This document shows, piece after piece, positions 8,561-17,947 of a stretch of DNA of 61,394 bases. Below the pieces are notes generated by a model. The model made no database searches. It was not told the DNA's origin and saw only the letters and a program-made list of their open reading frames with translations. The DNA is taken from the NCBI GenBank assembly GCA_900770785.1, contig CAAGLJ010000231.1:1-61394 (forward strand), in the 5' to 3' direction. The number at the start of each line of letters is the position of its first letter. Position 1 is the first letter of the stretch. Made by a program: the position numbers and the translations under genes. This DNA comes from Lachnospiraceae bacterium (lineage in GTDB: Bacteria > Bacillota > Clostridia > Lachnospirales > Lachnospiraceae).

Positions 8561-10354
8561 ATGTTCAAAATTTTAAGGTATTTAAAGGATGTAAAGTTCA
8601 GTGCTTTGGCTATCATTCTTTTACTGTGCGTGCAGGCATACTGTGATTTGTCTCTGCCTGCCTATACTGCTGATATCATTGATATAGGTATTATGCAGGG
8701 AGGCGTGGAAAACGGCGGGGTTGCCGTGGCAGCAGACTGGTCAGTACAGTTAAATTATCTTTTACATACCGGGATGAAAATGCTGGGAATGACTTTGCTG
8801 ATGCTGCTTAGTGCTGTACTGGTGGGGCTTTTATCCTCCCGGGCAGGAGCATTGATTGGAAAGACTTTAAGGGAGAAGGTATTTAAAAAAGTAATCTCTT
8901 TTTCCCATGCAGAAATAGACCAGTTTTCTACCGCTTCCTTAATTACCAGAAGTACCAATGATATTCAGCAGATTCAGATGGTTTCCGTTATGCTGCTTCG
9001 GATGGTGGCCTACGCACCCATCATAGGACTGGGGGGAATAATCAAGGTAGCCAATACCAGGACTGGAATGGACTGGATTATCGTGGTAGCGGTTGGAGCC
9101 ATATTCGTGCTGGTCATCACGTTAATGAAAATCGCACTGCCCAAATTTAAAATAGTACAGACCTTAATCGACCGTTTAAATCTGGTCTCCAGAGAGATTC
9201 TTACGGGGATTCCGGTCATTCGTGCATTCAGTCGGGAGAAGCACGAAATAAAGCGTTTTGAAGAGGCAAACCGGGATTTGATGAAGACCCAGCTTTTTAC
9301 CAACAGAATAATGACCTTTATGATGCCGATTATGATGCTGATTATGAACAGTATTACGGTGTTAATCGTATGGGCGGGAGCCAGAGGAGTCAATCAGGGC
9401 AACTTGCAGGTAGGCGACATGATGGCCTTTATTACCTATACCATGCAGATTGTTATGGCCTTCCTGCTTTTAACCATGATTTCCATTATGCTTCCCAGAG
9501 CAGGAGTGGCAGCAGACCGTATTGAAGAGGTATTGAATACGGAAGCGATTATTAAGGATGCAGAAGCTACCAGGGATGATGAGCTGAAGGAAGTGAAGGG
9601 GGAAATTACCTTTGAGCAGGTACATTTCCGTTATCCTAATGCAGATGAGGATGCCCTGGAAAATATCAGCTTTACTGCCAGTCCGGGGAAAACGACGGCT
9701 ATCATTGGAAGCACCGGCTGTGGGAAATCCACATTACTGCATCTGATTCCCCGCTTTTATGATGTAACCGCCGGAAGGATTCTTATTGACGGAGTAGATA
9801 TACGCCAGCTTTCACAGAAGAAGTTACATAGTTTTCTGGGCTTTGTGCCTCAAAAAGCAGTACTTTTTTCAGGAACCATTGCTTCAAACCTGAAATTTGG
9901 AGGAGAACATATAACAGAGGAAAGGATGAAAAAGGCGGCATCCATTGCCCAGGCAGAGGAATTTATCTGCCAGAAAAAGGAGCAGTATGACAGTGAAATT
10001 GCCCAGGGAGGAAACAACGTGTCGGGAGGCCAGAAGCAAAGGCTTTCTATCGCAAGGGCCATTGCCGCTGAGCCTAAGATATATCTTTTTGACGACAGCT
10101 TTTCCGCTCTGGATTACAAAACGGATGCAGCACTTCGTAAGGCCTTAAGAGAAAATACGAAGGAGGCAACCGTAATTATCGTTGCACAAAGAATCAGCAC
10201 CATTCTTCATGCAGACCAGATTCTGGTATTGGAGGATGGCAAAATCGTAGGGCAGGGAACCCATGAGGAGCTGCTGAAAAATTGTGAGGAATATCTGGAG
10301 ATTGCCAAATCCCAGTTATCAGAAGCAGAATTGAAGGGAGGAAAGGCGGTATGA
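8561..10354 (+). CDS. Heterodimeric ABC exporter, half with the degenerate ATP site
   Basis: 597-residue type IV ABC half-transporter: six membrane helices (about 1-320), then an NBD with Walker A GSTGCGKST (about 383-391), signature NVSGGQKQR (about 486) and Walker B KIYLFDDS (about 505-512). The catalytic Glu after Walker B is Asp, and the H-loop His is Gln (IIVAQRIST). Both are hallmarks of the degenerate-site half of heterodimers such as TM287/288 or BmrCD. An ATG at 8552 overlaps the ribosome binding site GGAAGGA (8546-8552); the ATG at 8561 has an 8-nt spacer and is preferred. It overlaps the partner gene by 4 nt. The substrate, probably a drug or lipid-like molecule, is unknown. Confidence 0.92.
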   Translation: MFKILRYLKDVKFSALAIILLLCVQAYCDLSLPAYTADIIDIGIMQGGVENGGVAVAADWSVQLNYLLHTGMKMLGMTLLMLLSAVLVGLLSSRAGALIGKTLREKVFKKVISFSHAEIDQFSTASLITRSTNDIQQIQMVSVMLLRMVAYAPIIGLGGIIKVANTRTGMDWIIVVAVGAIFVLVITLMKIALPKFKIVQTLIDRLNLVSREILTGIPVIRAFSREKHEIKRFEEANRDLMKTQLFTNRIMTFMMPIMMLIMNSITVLIVWAGARGVNQGNLQVGDMMAFITYTMQIVMAFLLLTMISIMLPRAGVAADRIEEVLNTEAIIKDAEATRDDELKEVKGEITFEQVHFRYPNADEDALENISFTASPGKTTAIIGSTGCGKSTLLHLIPRFYDVTAGRILIDGVDIRQLSQKKLHSFLGFVPQKAVLFSGTIASNLKFGGEHITEERMKKAASIAQAEEFICQKKEQYDSEIAQGGNNVSGGQKQRLSIARAIAAEPKIYLFDDSFSALDYKTDAALRKALRENTKEATVIIVAQRISTILHADQILVLEDGKIVGQGTHEELLKNCEEYLEIAKSQLSEAELKGGKAV

Positions 10355-12204
10355 GTCAGACTACAGGAGCTCCCAGACGGCATGGCTTCGGTCATGGACA
10401 TCCCGGCGGCGGTATGATGCCGGGGGAAAAAGCGAGAGATTTTAAAGGAACGACAGGAAAACTGATTAAATACATGGGCAACTACAAATTTGCCATTATT
10501 GCCGTAATCTTTTTTGCCATAGGCGGGACGGCTTTTAATACTTTAGGCCCCAGGGTGCTTAGTGGAGCAACTACCGAAATCTATACGGGACTGGTAGCAA
10601 AGCTGTCCGGCACAGGGGGAATTAATTTTGGTAAAATAGGAAGAATCCTGACACTTTTACTGGCACTATATTTGCTTGGTGCTGCACTTTCCTTTATTCA
10701 GGGCTGGATTATGTCAGGAATTTCCCAGAAGCTATGCTATAAGCTAAGGGGAGAGATTTCGGAGAAAATCCATCGACTGCCTCTGGGCTATTTTGAATCC
10801 AAAACAGTAGGCGAGGTATTGTCCCGGATTACCAATGATGTGGATACTTTGGGGCAAAGTTTGAATCAGAGCATTACCACCCTGATTACCGCAGTGACTA
10901 CGATTGTGGGCGTTTTCATCATGATGCTGCTTATCAGCCCTTTAATGACCCTGATTGCACTGGTGATTCTGCCGGTCTCAGGTGCCTTTGTGGGAATCAT
11001 CATAAAGCACAGTCAGAAATACTTTATTGCACAGCAAAAATATCTGGGGGAAATCAACGGACAGGTAGAAGAAACCTACAGTGGACAAAACATTGTGAAG
11101 GTATTTAACCGGGAGGAAAGGATCGTAGAAGAATTCCAGAGAACCAACGAGAAGCTGTATGCTTCTGCCTGGAAGTCCCAGTTTTTGTCCGGTCTCATGC
11201 AGCCGATTATGACCCTGGTGGGAAATCTGGGTTATGTGGCAGTAGCCATCAGTGGAAGCTATCTGGCGATTAAAGGAAGGATTCAGGTAGGAGATATTCA
11301 GGCCTTTATCCAATATGTAAAGAATTTTACCCAGCCCATTACGCAGATTGCACAGGTGTCCAACATGCTTCAGTCTATGGCTGCAGCAGCCGAGAGAGTA
11401 TTTGAATTTCTGGAGGAAGATGAGGAGGAGGGAGACGTTCCCCATCCGGCTTCCATAGAGAATATTAAGGGCAGTGTGGACTTTGAGCATGTTGCCTTTG
11501 GCTATACCGAAGAAAAAAGGGTAATTCATGATTTCAGCTGTAGGGTTAAGCCGGGGCAGATGGTGGCGATTGTAGGACCTACAGGGGCAGGAAAGACCAC
11601 CATGGTAAAGCTGCTGATGCGTTTTTACGATGTAGGCGAAGGCTCAATCAAGGTGGACGGCCATGATGTCAGAGAGTTTAACCGCACCCAGTTAAGAGAA
11701 GTTTTTGGAATGGTTTTACAGGACACATGGCTGTTTAAAGGCAGCATTATGGAAAACATTCGTTATGGAAGACTGGAGGCTACGGATGAAGAGGTAATGG
11801 CAGCGGCAAAAGCAGCCCATGCCCATCACTTTATTCAGACCCTTCCGGGAGGCTATCAGATGGAATTAAACGAGGATGCCAGCAACGTTTCCCAGGGACA
11901 GAAGCAGCTCTTAACCATAGCAAGGGCTATTCTGGCCAATAATCCGGTTCTGATTCTGGATGAAGCTACCAGCAGTGTGGACACCCGCACAGAAAGAAGA
12001 ATACAGAAGGCAATGAACAATCTGATGGAAGGAAAAACCAGCTTTGTTATTGCCCATCGTCTTTCCACCATTCAGGATGCAGACCTGATTCTGGTAATGA
12101 AGGATGGAGACATTGTGGAACAGGGTACACATAAGGAGCTTTTAGAGAAAGGCGGATTCTATGCCGGACTTTATCAGTCACAATTTGAAAATGCAAGTGC
12201 ATAA
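10351..12204 (+). CDS. Heterodimeric ABC exporter, half with the consensus ATP site
   Basis: 617 residues. A Gly/His-rich, probably unstructured N-terminus (HGFGHGHPGGGMM) precedes six membrane helices and an NBD with Walker A GPTGAGKTT (about 409), Walker B VLILDEATSS (intact catalytic Glu, about 530-540) and H-loop VIAHRLST. The signature is the altered VSQGQKQL, which faces the degenerate site of the partner; this complementary pattern confirms the heterodimer. The start overlaps the upstream stop (ATGA), indicating translational coupling. The His-rich tail could bind metal, but similar tails are common in this subfamily. Confidence 0.93.
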   Translation: MSQTTGAPRRHGFGHGHPGGGMMPGEKARDFKGTTGKLIKYMGNYKFAIIAVIFFAIGGTAFNTLGPRVLSGATTEIYTGLVAKLSGTGGINFGKIGRILTLLLALYLLGAALSFIQGWIMSGISQKLCYKLRGEISEKIHRLPLGYFESKTVGEVLSRITNDVDTLGQSLNQSITTLITAVTTIVGVFIMMLLISPLMTLIALVILPVSGAFVGIIIKHSQKYFIAQQKYLGEINGQVEETYSGQNIVKVFNREERIVEEFQRTNEKLYASAWKSQFLSGLMQPIMTLVGNLGYVAVAISGSYLAIKGRIQVGDIQAFIQYVKNFTQPITQIAQVSNMLQSMAAAAERVFEFLEEDEEEGDVPHPASIENIKGSVDFEHVAFGYTEEKRVIHDFSCRVKPGQMVAIVGPTGAGKTTMVKLLMRFYDVGEGSIKVDGHDVREFNRTQLREVFGMVLQDTWLFKGSIMENIRYGRLEATDEEVMAAAKAAHAHHFIQTLPGGYQMELNEDASNVSQGQKQLLTIARAILANNPVLILDEATSSVDTRTERRIQKAMNNLMEGKTSFVIAHRLSTIQDADLILVMKDGDIVEQGTHKELLEKGGFYAGLYQSQFENASA

Positions 12205-12270
12205 GCAGAGCTCCTACAGGGATGCTTTTGCTGAAAAAATCAAAAATACAAGAGGAGGAAGGAAGAGAAA

Positions 12271-13314
12271 ATGAATCAGGATAACCCGGGAGGAAAGATT
12301 CCCCGATACCCCGCGAAGGATATCTGGGGAAAAGGAAAGAAAGTCGCAGCAGGAATAGTGCTTATACTGGCAGCAGTAGTTCTGGTATTCAATTCCTCTT
12401 ACCAGATAAAAGAGCAGGAACAGGCGGTACTTACCACACTTGGAAGGGCAGAAGCGGTTACGGAGCCGGGGCTTCACTTTAAAATTCCTTTTATCCAGCA
12501 GGTACAAAAGGTAAACACGACCATCCAGGGCTTTCCCATCGGTTATGTTCTGGATACGGATACATCGGTGGAGGAGGAGTCGGTAATGATTACCAATGAC
12601 TTTAATTTCATCAATGTAGATTTTTTTGTGGAGTATAAGGTTTCCGATCCGGTGAAAGCAGTTTATGCCTCCGACAATCCGGAAAAAATTTTGAAAAACC
12701 TGTCTCAAAGCTGTATTCGTACGGTAATTGGAAGCTATGATGTGGACAGCGTGCTGACTACAGGAAAAAATGAGATTCAGGCAGCCATCCGGGATATGGT
12801 TACCGAAAAGCTGGAGCAGCATGATATCGGCATTTCTCTGGTGAATATTACCATTCAGGATTCGGAGCCTCCTACAGCAGAGGTTATGGAAGCCTTCAAG
12901 AATGTGGAAACGGCAAAGCAGGGTAAAGAAACGGCAATCAATAATGCCAACAAATACCGCAATGAAAAGCTGCCGGATGCTCAGGCCGAAGCAGACAGAA
13001 TCATCAAAGAGGCAGAAGCCTATAAGGAGGAGAGAATCAATGAGGCAGCCGGGCAGGTAGCCAGATTCAATGCCATGTATGAAGAATATGTAAAGAATCC
13101 GACAATCACCAGACAAAGAATGTTTTATGAAGCAATGGAAGAGGTTCTGCCGGATTTGGAGCTGATTATCGATTCTGCCGATGGCGTACAAAAGGTTTTG
13201 CCCTTAGATTCCTTTTTTTCCATAAATGAAGTATCTAAGGACAGTACAGGAACAGCAGACAGGGCTGCGGAAAATAATGTTACTGCGGCGACAGAAGAAC
13301 AGGGGGAGGAATAG
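12271..13314 (+). CDS. hflK: SPFH/band-7 protein HflK, FtsH protease modulator
   Basis: 347 residues. A short cytoplasmic N-terminus, one membrane anchor (VAAGIVLILAAVVLVFNSS, about 27-47), then the SPFH domain (about 50-230) and a charged Ala/Glu-rich coiled coil (TAKQGKETAINNANKYRNEK and following, about 205-280). With HflC it forms a large cage around FtsH that restrains degradation of membrane proteins. The AGGAGGAAGG site precedes the ATG at 12271. hflC follows after 3 nt. Confidence 0.92.
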   Translation: MNQDNPGGKIPRYPAKDIWGKGKKVAAGIVLILAAVVLVFNSSYQIKEQEQAVLTTLGRAEAVTEPGLHFKIPFIQQVQKVNTTIQGFPIGYVLDTDTSVEEESVMITNDFNFINVDFFVEYKVSDPVKAVYASDNPEKILKNLSQSCIRTVIGSYDVDSVLTTGKNEIQAAIRDMVTEKLEQHDIGISLVNITIQDSEPPTAEVMEAFKNVETAKQGKETAINNANKYRNEKLPDAQAEADRIIKEAEAYKEERINEAAGQVARFNAMYEEYVKNPTITRQRMFYEAMEEVLPDLELIIDSADGVQKVLPLDSFFSINEVSKDSTGTADRAAENNVTAATEEQGEE

Positions 13315-13317
13315 CAG

Positions 13318-14190
13318 ATGAAGAAAGCAGGAAAAGCAATAGTTATTGTCATCATTGTATTGGCCCTTTTTCTGGGGCTTTCCTCCCTGGTAATTACCCG
13401 GGAAAATGAATATACGGTTATTCGCCAGTTTGGAAAAATTGACCATGTTCAAACGGAAGCAGGAGTAAGCCTCAAGCTTCCCTTCGTTCAGACGGTGGCA
13501 ACCCTGCCAAAGCAGATTCTGGTATATGACCTGGCTCCTTCGGATGTCATTACCAAGGATAAAAAGACCATGATTACGGACAGCTATGTGCTTTGGAAGA
13601 TTACGGATCCGATTAAATTCGTTCAGACACTGAACAGTTCTATCGGTAATGCCGAAAGCAGAATTGACACCATTGTATATAACTCCATTAAGAATATTAT
13701 CGGTTCACTTCTTCAGGAGGAGGTTATCTCGGGAAGAGATGGGGAGCTGTCAGAAGCAATTATGGGGAATATCGGGGACAAATTCAGCCAGTATGGAATT
13801 GAGCTGATTGCCATTGAAACAAAGCAGCTGGATCTTCCTAACGATAACAAAGAAGCAGTATATGAGCGAATGATTTCTGAACGGGGAAATATTGCAGCTA
13901 CCTATACTGCGGAGGGAAGTGCGGAAGCACAGATGATTAAAAATACCACAGATAAGGAGGTTTCCATTCTCCTGTCCGAAGCCCAAAAGCAGGCAGAAAT
14001 TTTAAAGGCAGAGGGAGAAGCTGAATATATGAGAATTCTTTCTGATGCCTACAGGGATGAAAGCCGCACAGCTTTTTACAGCTTTGTGCGAAGCCTGGAT
14101 GCATTGAAGGAATCCGTAAAAGGGGATAACAAGACGGTGATTTTATCTAAGGATTCTCCCATTGCACAGATTTTTTATGGTGGAAACTAA
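13318..14190 (+). CDS. hflC: SPFH/band-7 protein HflC
   Basis: 290 residues with a TM anchor at about 7-24 (AIVIVIIVLALFLGLSSLVI), the SPFH domain containing ENEYTVIRQFGKI, and a C-terminal coiled coil (ISERGNIAATYTAEGSAEAQ). The helical tail that follows ends with DSPIAQIFYGG. It pairs with HflK immediately upstream. The expected role is modulation of FtsH in membrane quality control. The next gene begins 19 nt downstream behind a weak ribosome binding site, so hflKC and the putative glycosidase are probably cotranscribed. Confidence 0.93.
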   Translation: MKKAGKAIVIVIIVLALFLGLSSLVITRENEYTVIRQFGKIDHVQTEAGVSLKLPFVQTVATLPKQILVYDLAPSDVITKDKKTMITDSYVLWKITDPIKFVQTLNSSIGNAESRIDTIVYNSIKNIIGSLLQEEVISGRDGELSEAIMGNIGDKFSQYGIELIAIETKQLDLPNDNKEAVYERMISERGNIAATYTAEGSAEAQMIKNTTDKEVSILLSEAQKQAEILKAEGEAEYMRILSDAYRDESRTAFYSFVRSLDALKESVKGDNKTVILSKDSPIAQIFYGGN

Positions 14191-14209
14191 AAGAAAAGGT
14201 TGAGGGGTT

Positions 14210-16090
14210 ATGGAAGAAAAGAAGATTTCTCCCAGGAAAAAGAAGAAAAGGACAGAAAGGAAAGGGAAGAGGAATTTCCCTTTCTTTTTGTTCGCTATTT
14301 TATTCGTTTTAGCTGCCGGAGTTTGGGGAGGGCTTGTGCTGAAACACAGGTATGAGCAAAATAATGTTCAAAGGGCCAGAGATGATCTGCATAAACAGAA
14401 TTTGAAGGCTTTGGAGAAGGCAGCAGAACAGGCCATAGATCGCATGAAGGAGGAAGCAGCAGCGGGCAATGAGAATGCCAGGGGTCTGCAGGAGGCCTGG
14501 CAGCAGATGTGGCCTTCAGAAACGGTTATTACGGCAGAAAACCAGGAAGGCTTTGCCAGAATAGAACGCTGTGAAATATCACTGGAGGACACTGGCAAAG
14601 TGATCATCAGCGGAACCATGAAAGGAATTCCTAAAAGCGACGACAGGAGGCTGTATATCTTTACCCTTCCGGTTTATCAGAATGGATTAAATGAAGGGCA
14701 GGAACCGGTTGCTTCCATCAGAAAGAGCGATGACCGGTTTACCTTTACGGTTAATCTTAACTATAAACAGGCTGATTCACGTCTGTTTGATAAATTTGTT
14801 CTGGGAATCAAGCAGGAAGGCAAATATATTCTTCTATCCAACCAAAGCTATATTACCAATCCGGAGGCAAGAGCAAGGTATCAGTATGCCTATCCTGAGG
14901 CCAAATCCATCAAAGGGCTTCTGGTTGACCCGAATAAGCTGAGAGGTAAAGAGCTGGAGGATCTGGGAGTAAAGCAGGCGGCCTATAATATTATGCTGGG
15001 AAGAATTGTTGGTCATACCAGCAGCGCCAACCACCCTACTATTTATTATGAATATCATGGAAAAACCTATGCTTTTAACGGGCAGACTATTGCTGAATAT
15101 GATCTTGTGTTTTCTCGACTGACCCAGTTGGGAATCCAGACCACAGCAATTATTCTTAACGACTGGAACGGCGGCCATCTGGATTTGATTCATCCTCAGG
15201 CCAGAAGTGCAGGAAAATGTCCTTATTATATGTTTAATGCCTCTGACCAGGCAGGAGTGGATTATCTGGCAGCCGCAGCCACGTTTCTGGCAGAACGCTA
15301 TTCGGGAACCGGTCACGGACAGGTAGTAAACTGGGTAATCGCGAATGAAATAAATGCCCGGGCAGAGTGGAATTACTATCCGGCTGTGGATGTACAGACC
15401 TATACGCAGGTCTATGCCGACGGGTTCAGGGTATTTTATAATGCCATTAAAAGTGTCAATGCCAATGCAAAGGTCTATATGCCGATCGATCAGACCTGGA
15501 ACCGAAATTTAAAAAACGGTGCTTATGATGGCAGGGATGTATTGGATCACTTTAATGCTTATATTAAAGAGCAGGGAAACATAGATTGGGATCTTTCCCA
15601 GCATCCTTATCCCGTACCCCTGACCCATGCCGCGTTCTGGAATATGCCTTCCAACTATCGGAGAATGAATCTGATTACCTACACAGCCGATTCACCTATG
15701 GTCAGTATTCAGAATCTGAATGTAGTGACGGATTATTTACAGCAGGAGGAATTTTTGAATCCGGCTGGAGAGAGCAGAAGCGTAACTTTGAGTGAAGTGG
15801 GCTTTACTTCCACCTCCGGTGAGAGTGTGCAGGCAGCAGCCTTTGCTTATGCCTATTACATAGCAGAGGCAAACAGCCATGTAGATGCTCTGCTGTTAAA
15901 CCGGCAGACCGATGCCGCTGCAGAGCTGGAGCAGGGGCTGGCTCTGGGGCTATGCCATGCAGACGGAAGCCATAAACAGATTTATAATGTATTTAAATAT
16001 ATTGATACTGACCGTTCAAAAGAAACGACAGCCTTTGCCCAAAGTATCATAGGCATTTCATCCTGGTCAGAGGTAATCCGTCAGTATTAG
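14210..16090 (+). CDS. Membrane-anchored DUF5722-type protein, putative glycoside hydrolase
   Basis: 626 residues. A Lys/Arg-rich start, a single N-terminal TM (about 24-48), a coiled-coil stalk (about 50-95), a beta-rich domain (about 110-225), then a predicted TIM barrel. I recognise the barrel as DUF5722-like from memory of Lachnospiraceae proteins. NWVIANEINARAEW places a Glu at residue 380 in the 'NE' acid/base context of clan GH-A, and TLSEVGFTS places a Glu at 529 as a candidate nucleophile. It probably acts outside the membrane on glycans. The substrate is unknown, and its link to hflKC is not explained by known biology. Confidence 0.7.
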   Translation: MEEKKISPRKKKKRTERKGKRNFPFFLFAILFVLAAGVWGGLVLKHRYEQNNVQRARDDLHKQNLKALEKAAEQAIDRMKEEAAAGNENARGLQEAWQQMWPSETVITAENQEGFARIERCEISLEDTGKVIISGTMKGIPKSDDRRLYIFTLPVYQNGLNEGQEPVASIRKSDDRFTFTVNLNYKQADSRLFDKFVLGIKQEGKYILLSNQSYITNPEARARYQYAYPEAKSIKGLLVDPNKLRGKELEDLGVKQAAYNIMLGRIVGHTSSANHPTIYYEYHGKTYAFNGQTIAEYDLVFSRLTQLGIQTTAIILNDWNGGHLDLIHPQARSAGKCPYYMFNASDQAGVDYLAAAATFLAERYSGTGHGQVVNWVIANEINARAEWNYYPAVDVQTYTQVYADGFRVFYNAIKSVNANAKVYMPIDQTWNRNLKNGAYDGRDVLDHFNAYIKEQGNIDWDLSQHPYPVPLTHAAFWNMPSNYRRMNLITYTADSPMVSIQNLNVVTDYLQQEEFLNPAGESRSVTLSEVGFTSTSGESVQAAAFAYAYYIAEANSHVDALLLNRQTDAAAELEQGLALGLCHADGSHKQIYNVFKYIDTDRSKETTAFAQSIIGISSWSEVIRQY

Positions 16091-16110
16091 AGGTTGTAAG
16101 GGAGAGAAAA

Positions 16111-16575
16111 ATGGAGGAAATACAACAGCCCCTATGGGGTCTAATGGCAATGTCGGGAGCTCTTCTGCTTCTTTGCGGGGCTTTCGGGTTGTGGATATAC
16201 CGAAGGAAAAGAAATTCCAGGGGAAAAGATTTTGACCATTTAGAGGGCCATGATTTTGAGTATTATTGTGCCGACCTGCTGAAAAAGAAAGGATATACCG
16301 AGGTGGAAGTGACCAGAGGAAGCGGGGATTTTGGAGCAGATATCCTTGCGGAGAAGGAAGGAATCACCTTTGCCATCCAGTGCAAGTGCTACACCGCACC
16401 AGTAGGAGTAAAAGCCGTTCAGGAAGCATGTGCCGGCAGAGAGTACTATGACTGCATGGTAGGTGTGGTACTGACGAACCAGTATTTTACGGCACCAGCG
16501 GTGGAGGCAGCCAGAAAGCTGAAAATCCTGCTTTGGGACAGAGGATACCTGGAGTCCATGGAAGAGGAAGGATAA
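16111..16575 (+). CDS. Membrane-anchored Mrr-like restriction-endonuclease-fold protein
   Basis: 154 residues. One N-terminal TM (about 8-32, MAMSGALLLLCGAFGLWIY) is followed by a compact Mrr_cat-type domain. The PD-(D/E)xK pattern is visible: Glu/Tyr helix (HDFEYYCADLLKKKGY), then GSGDFGADILAEKEG with the metal-binding Asp, and the catalytic-type QCKCY with Lys. It is much shorter than Mrr (no N-terminal winged helix). The charged residues after the TM suggest the nuclease domain lies in the cytoplasm. It may degrade incoming or damaged DNA; no methylase partner is nearby. Confidence 0.8.
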   Translation: MEEIQQPLWGLMAMSGALLLLCGAFGLWIYRRKRNSRGKDFDHLEGHDFEYYCADLLKKKGYTEVEVTRGSGDFGADILAEKEGITFAIQCKCYTAPVGVKAVQEACAGREYYDCMVGVVLTNQYFTAPAVEAARKLKILLWDRGYLESMEEEG

Positions 16576-16704
16576 GGAGTGAATATAAGCATGAAAATTA
16601 GGCATAATGGATAGGCCAAAGGAAAAAATCAAGAAAAGCAGCAACAAAATGAATAATTTTATAGTTTTTATGAAGAAATTTATATTTATTTTTAATAAAA
16701 TTTC

Positions 16705-16713
16705 TGCTAGAAT
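16705..16713 (+). promoter_or_regulatory. mglB promoter: Extended -10 promoter for the mgl operon
   Basis: TGC-TAGAAT (extended -10) lies 48 nt before the mglB start, in a 185-nt AT-rich gap, with only a poor -35. A small CCGAA/TTCGG stem follows in the leader just upstream of the AAGGAGG site. Dependence on an activator such as the YesN-type regulator encoded downstream would fit the weak -35 (inference). Confidence 0.45.
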
Positions 16714-16760
16714 ACAAACACTACCGAAGATAGTTTCGGAGAAAAAAAGGAGGATATAAA

Positions 16761-17876
16761 ATGAAAAAGAAAATTTTAAGCGCACTTTTATGTGTGGCGA
16801 TGGTTGCTTCTTTAGCAGTTGGATGCGGTTCCAAGGAAACTACAGCACCTGCAGAAACAACCCCCGCAGCAGAAACCGACGCTGCAGCAGCTACTGACGC
16901 AGCAGAGGTGGCTACTGATGCAGCAATGGCAGTAGCTGGTGACTATGCAGATAAGAAAGTTGGTATCTGTATCTACAAATTTGATGACAACTTCATGACT
17001 CTGTTCCGCGAGGAACTGGTAAGCTACCTGGTAAGCCTTGGTTTCTCTGAGTCCAATATTACCGTTATGGACTCCAAGAATGACCAGGCAGAGCAGACCA
17101 ACCAGATCAACAACTTCATCACTCAGGGTGTTGACGTTATGATTATCAACCTGGTTAACTCTTCAGCAGCAGCAACCGTAACCGACACCATCAACGCTTC
17201 CGGCATCCCTGTTGTTTACATCAATCGTGAGCCTGAAGTTGCAGAAGAAGAAAGATGGGCAGCAGAAGGAATCAAAGCTACTTATGTAGGTGCAGACGCA
17301 AGACAGTCCGGTACCTTCCAGGGTGAAGTTTTACTTGACCTGGGAAAAGACGTTGTGGATATCAACGGTGACGGCAAAATTCAGTACATCATGATTCAGG
17401 GTGACCCTGAAAACATTGACGCTCAGTACAGAACAGAGTACTCTGTTAAGGCTCTTACCGATGCAGGCTGGGAAGTAGAATTACTCGGTGCTGTTCAGAG
17501 AGCTGACTGGGATCAGGCTACTGCACAGCAGAAGGTTCAGGATGCTTTATCTCAGTATGGTGAGAAGATTGAAGTTGTATTCTGCAACAACGATGCTATG
17601 GCTTTAGGTGCAAAACAGGCATTGGATGCAGCTGGCCGCAAGGTTGGTGAAGACGTATTCTTACTTGGTGTAGATGCCCTTACAGAAGCTCTTGAAAATG
17701 TGCAGGCTGGTGCAATGACCGCTACTGTATTCAACGATCATATTGGACAGTCTCATCAGGCAGCAGATGCAGCAGTTGCATTTATTAACGGCGAAGAAGT
17801 TCCTACTACCTACGTTGTTGATTATATCAAAGTAACAGTTGATAATGCAGCAGATATTCTTTCTAAATTACAGTAA
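16761..17876 (+). CDS. mglB: Galactose/glucose-type ABC substrate-binding lipoprotein
   Basis: 371-residue periplasmic-binding-protein fold. The signal peptide ends in the lipobox AVGC (Cys at about 22), followed by an Ala/Thr/Glu-rich linker (about 27-60). The mature domain begins KKVGICIYKFDDNFM, typical of MglB. An EF-hand-like calcium loop DINGDGKIQY occurs with downstream MIQGDPENIDAQYRT, another hallmark of galactose-binding protein, and VEVVFCNNDAMALGA and GVDALTEAL follow. It delivers galactose, methyl-galactoside or glucose to MglAC; the exact ligand is not fixed by sequence alone. Confidence 0.9.
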   Translation: MKKKILSALLCVAMVASLAVGCGSKETTAPAETTPAAETDAAAATDAAEVATDAAMAVAGDYADKKVGICIYKFDDNFMTLFREELVSYLVSLGFSESNITVMDSKNDQAEQTNQINNFITQGVDVMIINLVNSSAAATVTDTINASGIPVVYINREPEVAEEERWAAEGIKATYVGADARQSGTFQGEVLLDLGKDVVDINGDGKIQYIMIQGDPENIDAQYRTEYSVKALTDAGWEVELLGAVQRADWDQATAQQKVQDALSQYGEKIEVVFCNNDAMALGAKQALDAAGRKVGEDVFLLGVDALTEALENVQAGAMTATVFNDHIGQSHQAADAAVAFINGEEVPTTYVVDYIKVTVDNAADILSKLQ

Positions 17877-17899
17877 GTACTGGCATAGAAATGCTCTAT

Positions 17900-17930
17900 C
17901 GGGTGCGTCATGAGGGCGCACCCGTTTTTT
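17900..17930 (+). terminator. Attenuating hairpin between mglB and mglA
   Basis: CGGGTGCG (17900-17907) pairs with CGCACCCG (17917-17924), followed by six Ts. It lies in the 71-nt gap between mglB and mglA. Partial termination here would make the binding protein in excess of the transporter core. Confidence 0.85.
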
Positions 17931-17947
17931 GAAAGGAGAAGAATGGG

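Noticed and set aside
10978..11529. Minus-strand frame of 183 codons
   Set aside because: Antisense to the second ABC exporter half, with no motif or ribosome binding site.
12214..13191. Minus-strand frame of 325 codons
   Set aside because: It is antisense to hflK, which has clear SPFH sequence and translation signals; the translated product is Cys/Phe/Ile-rich shadow sequence.
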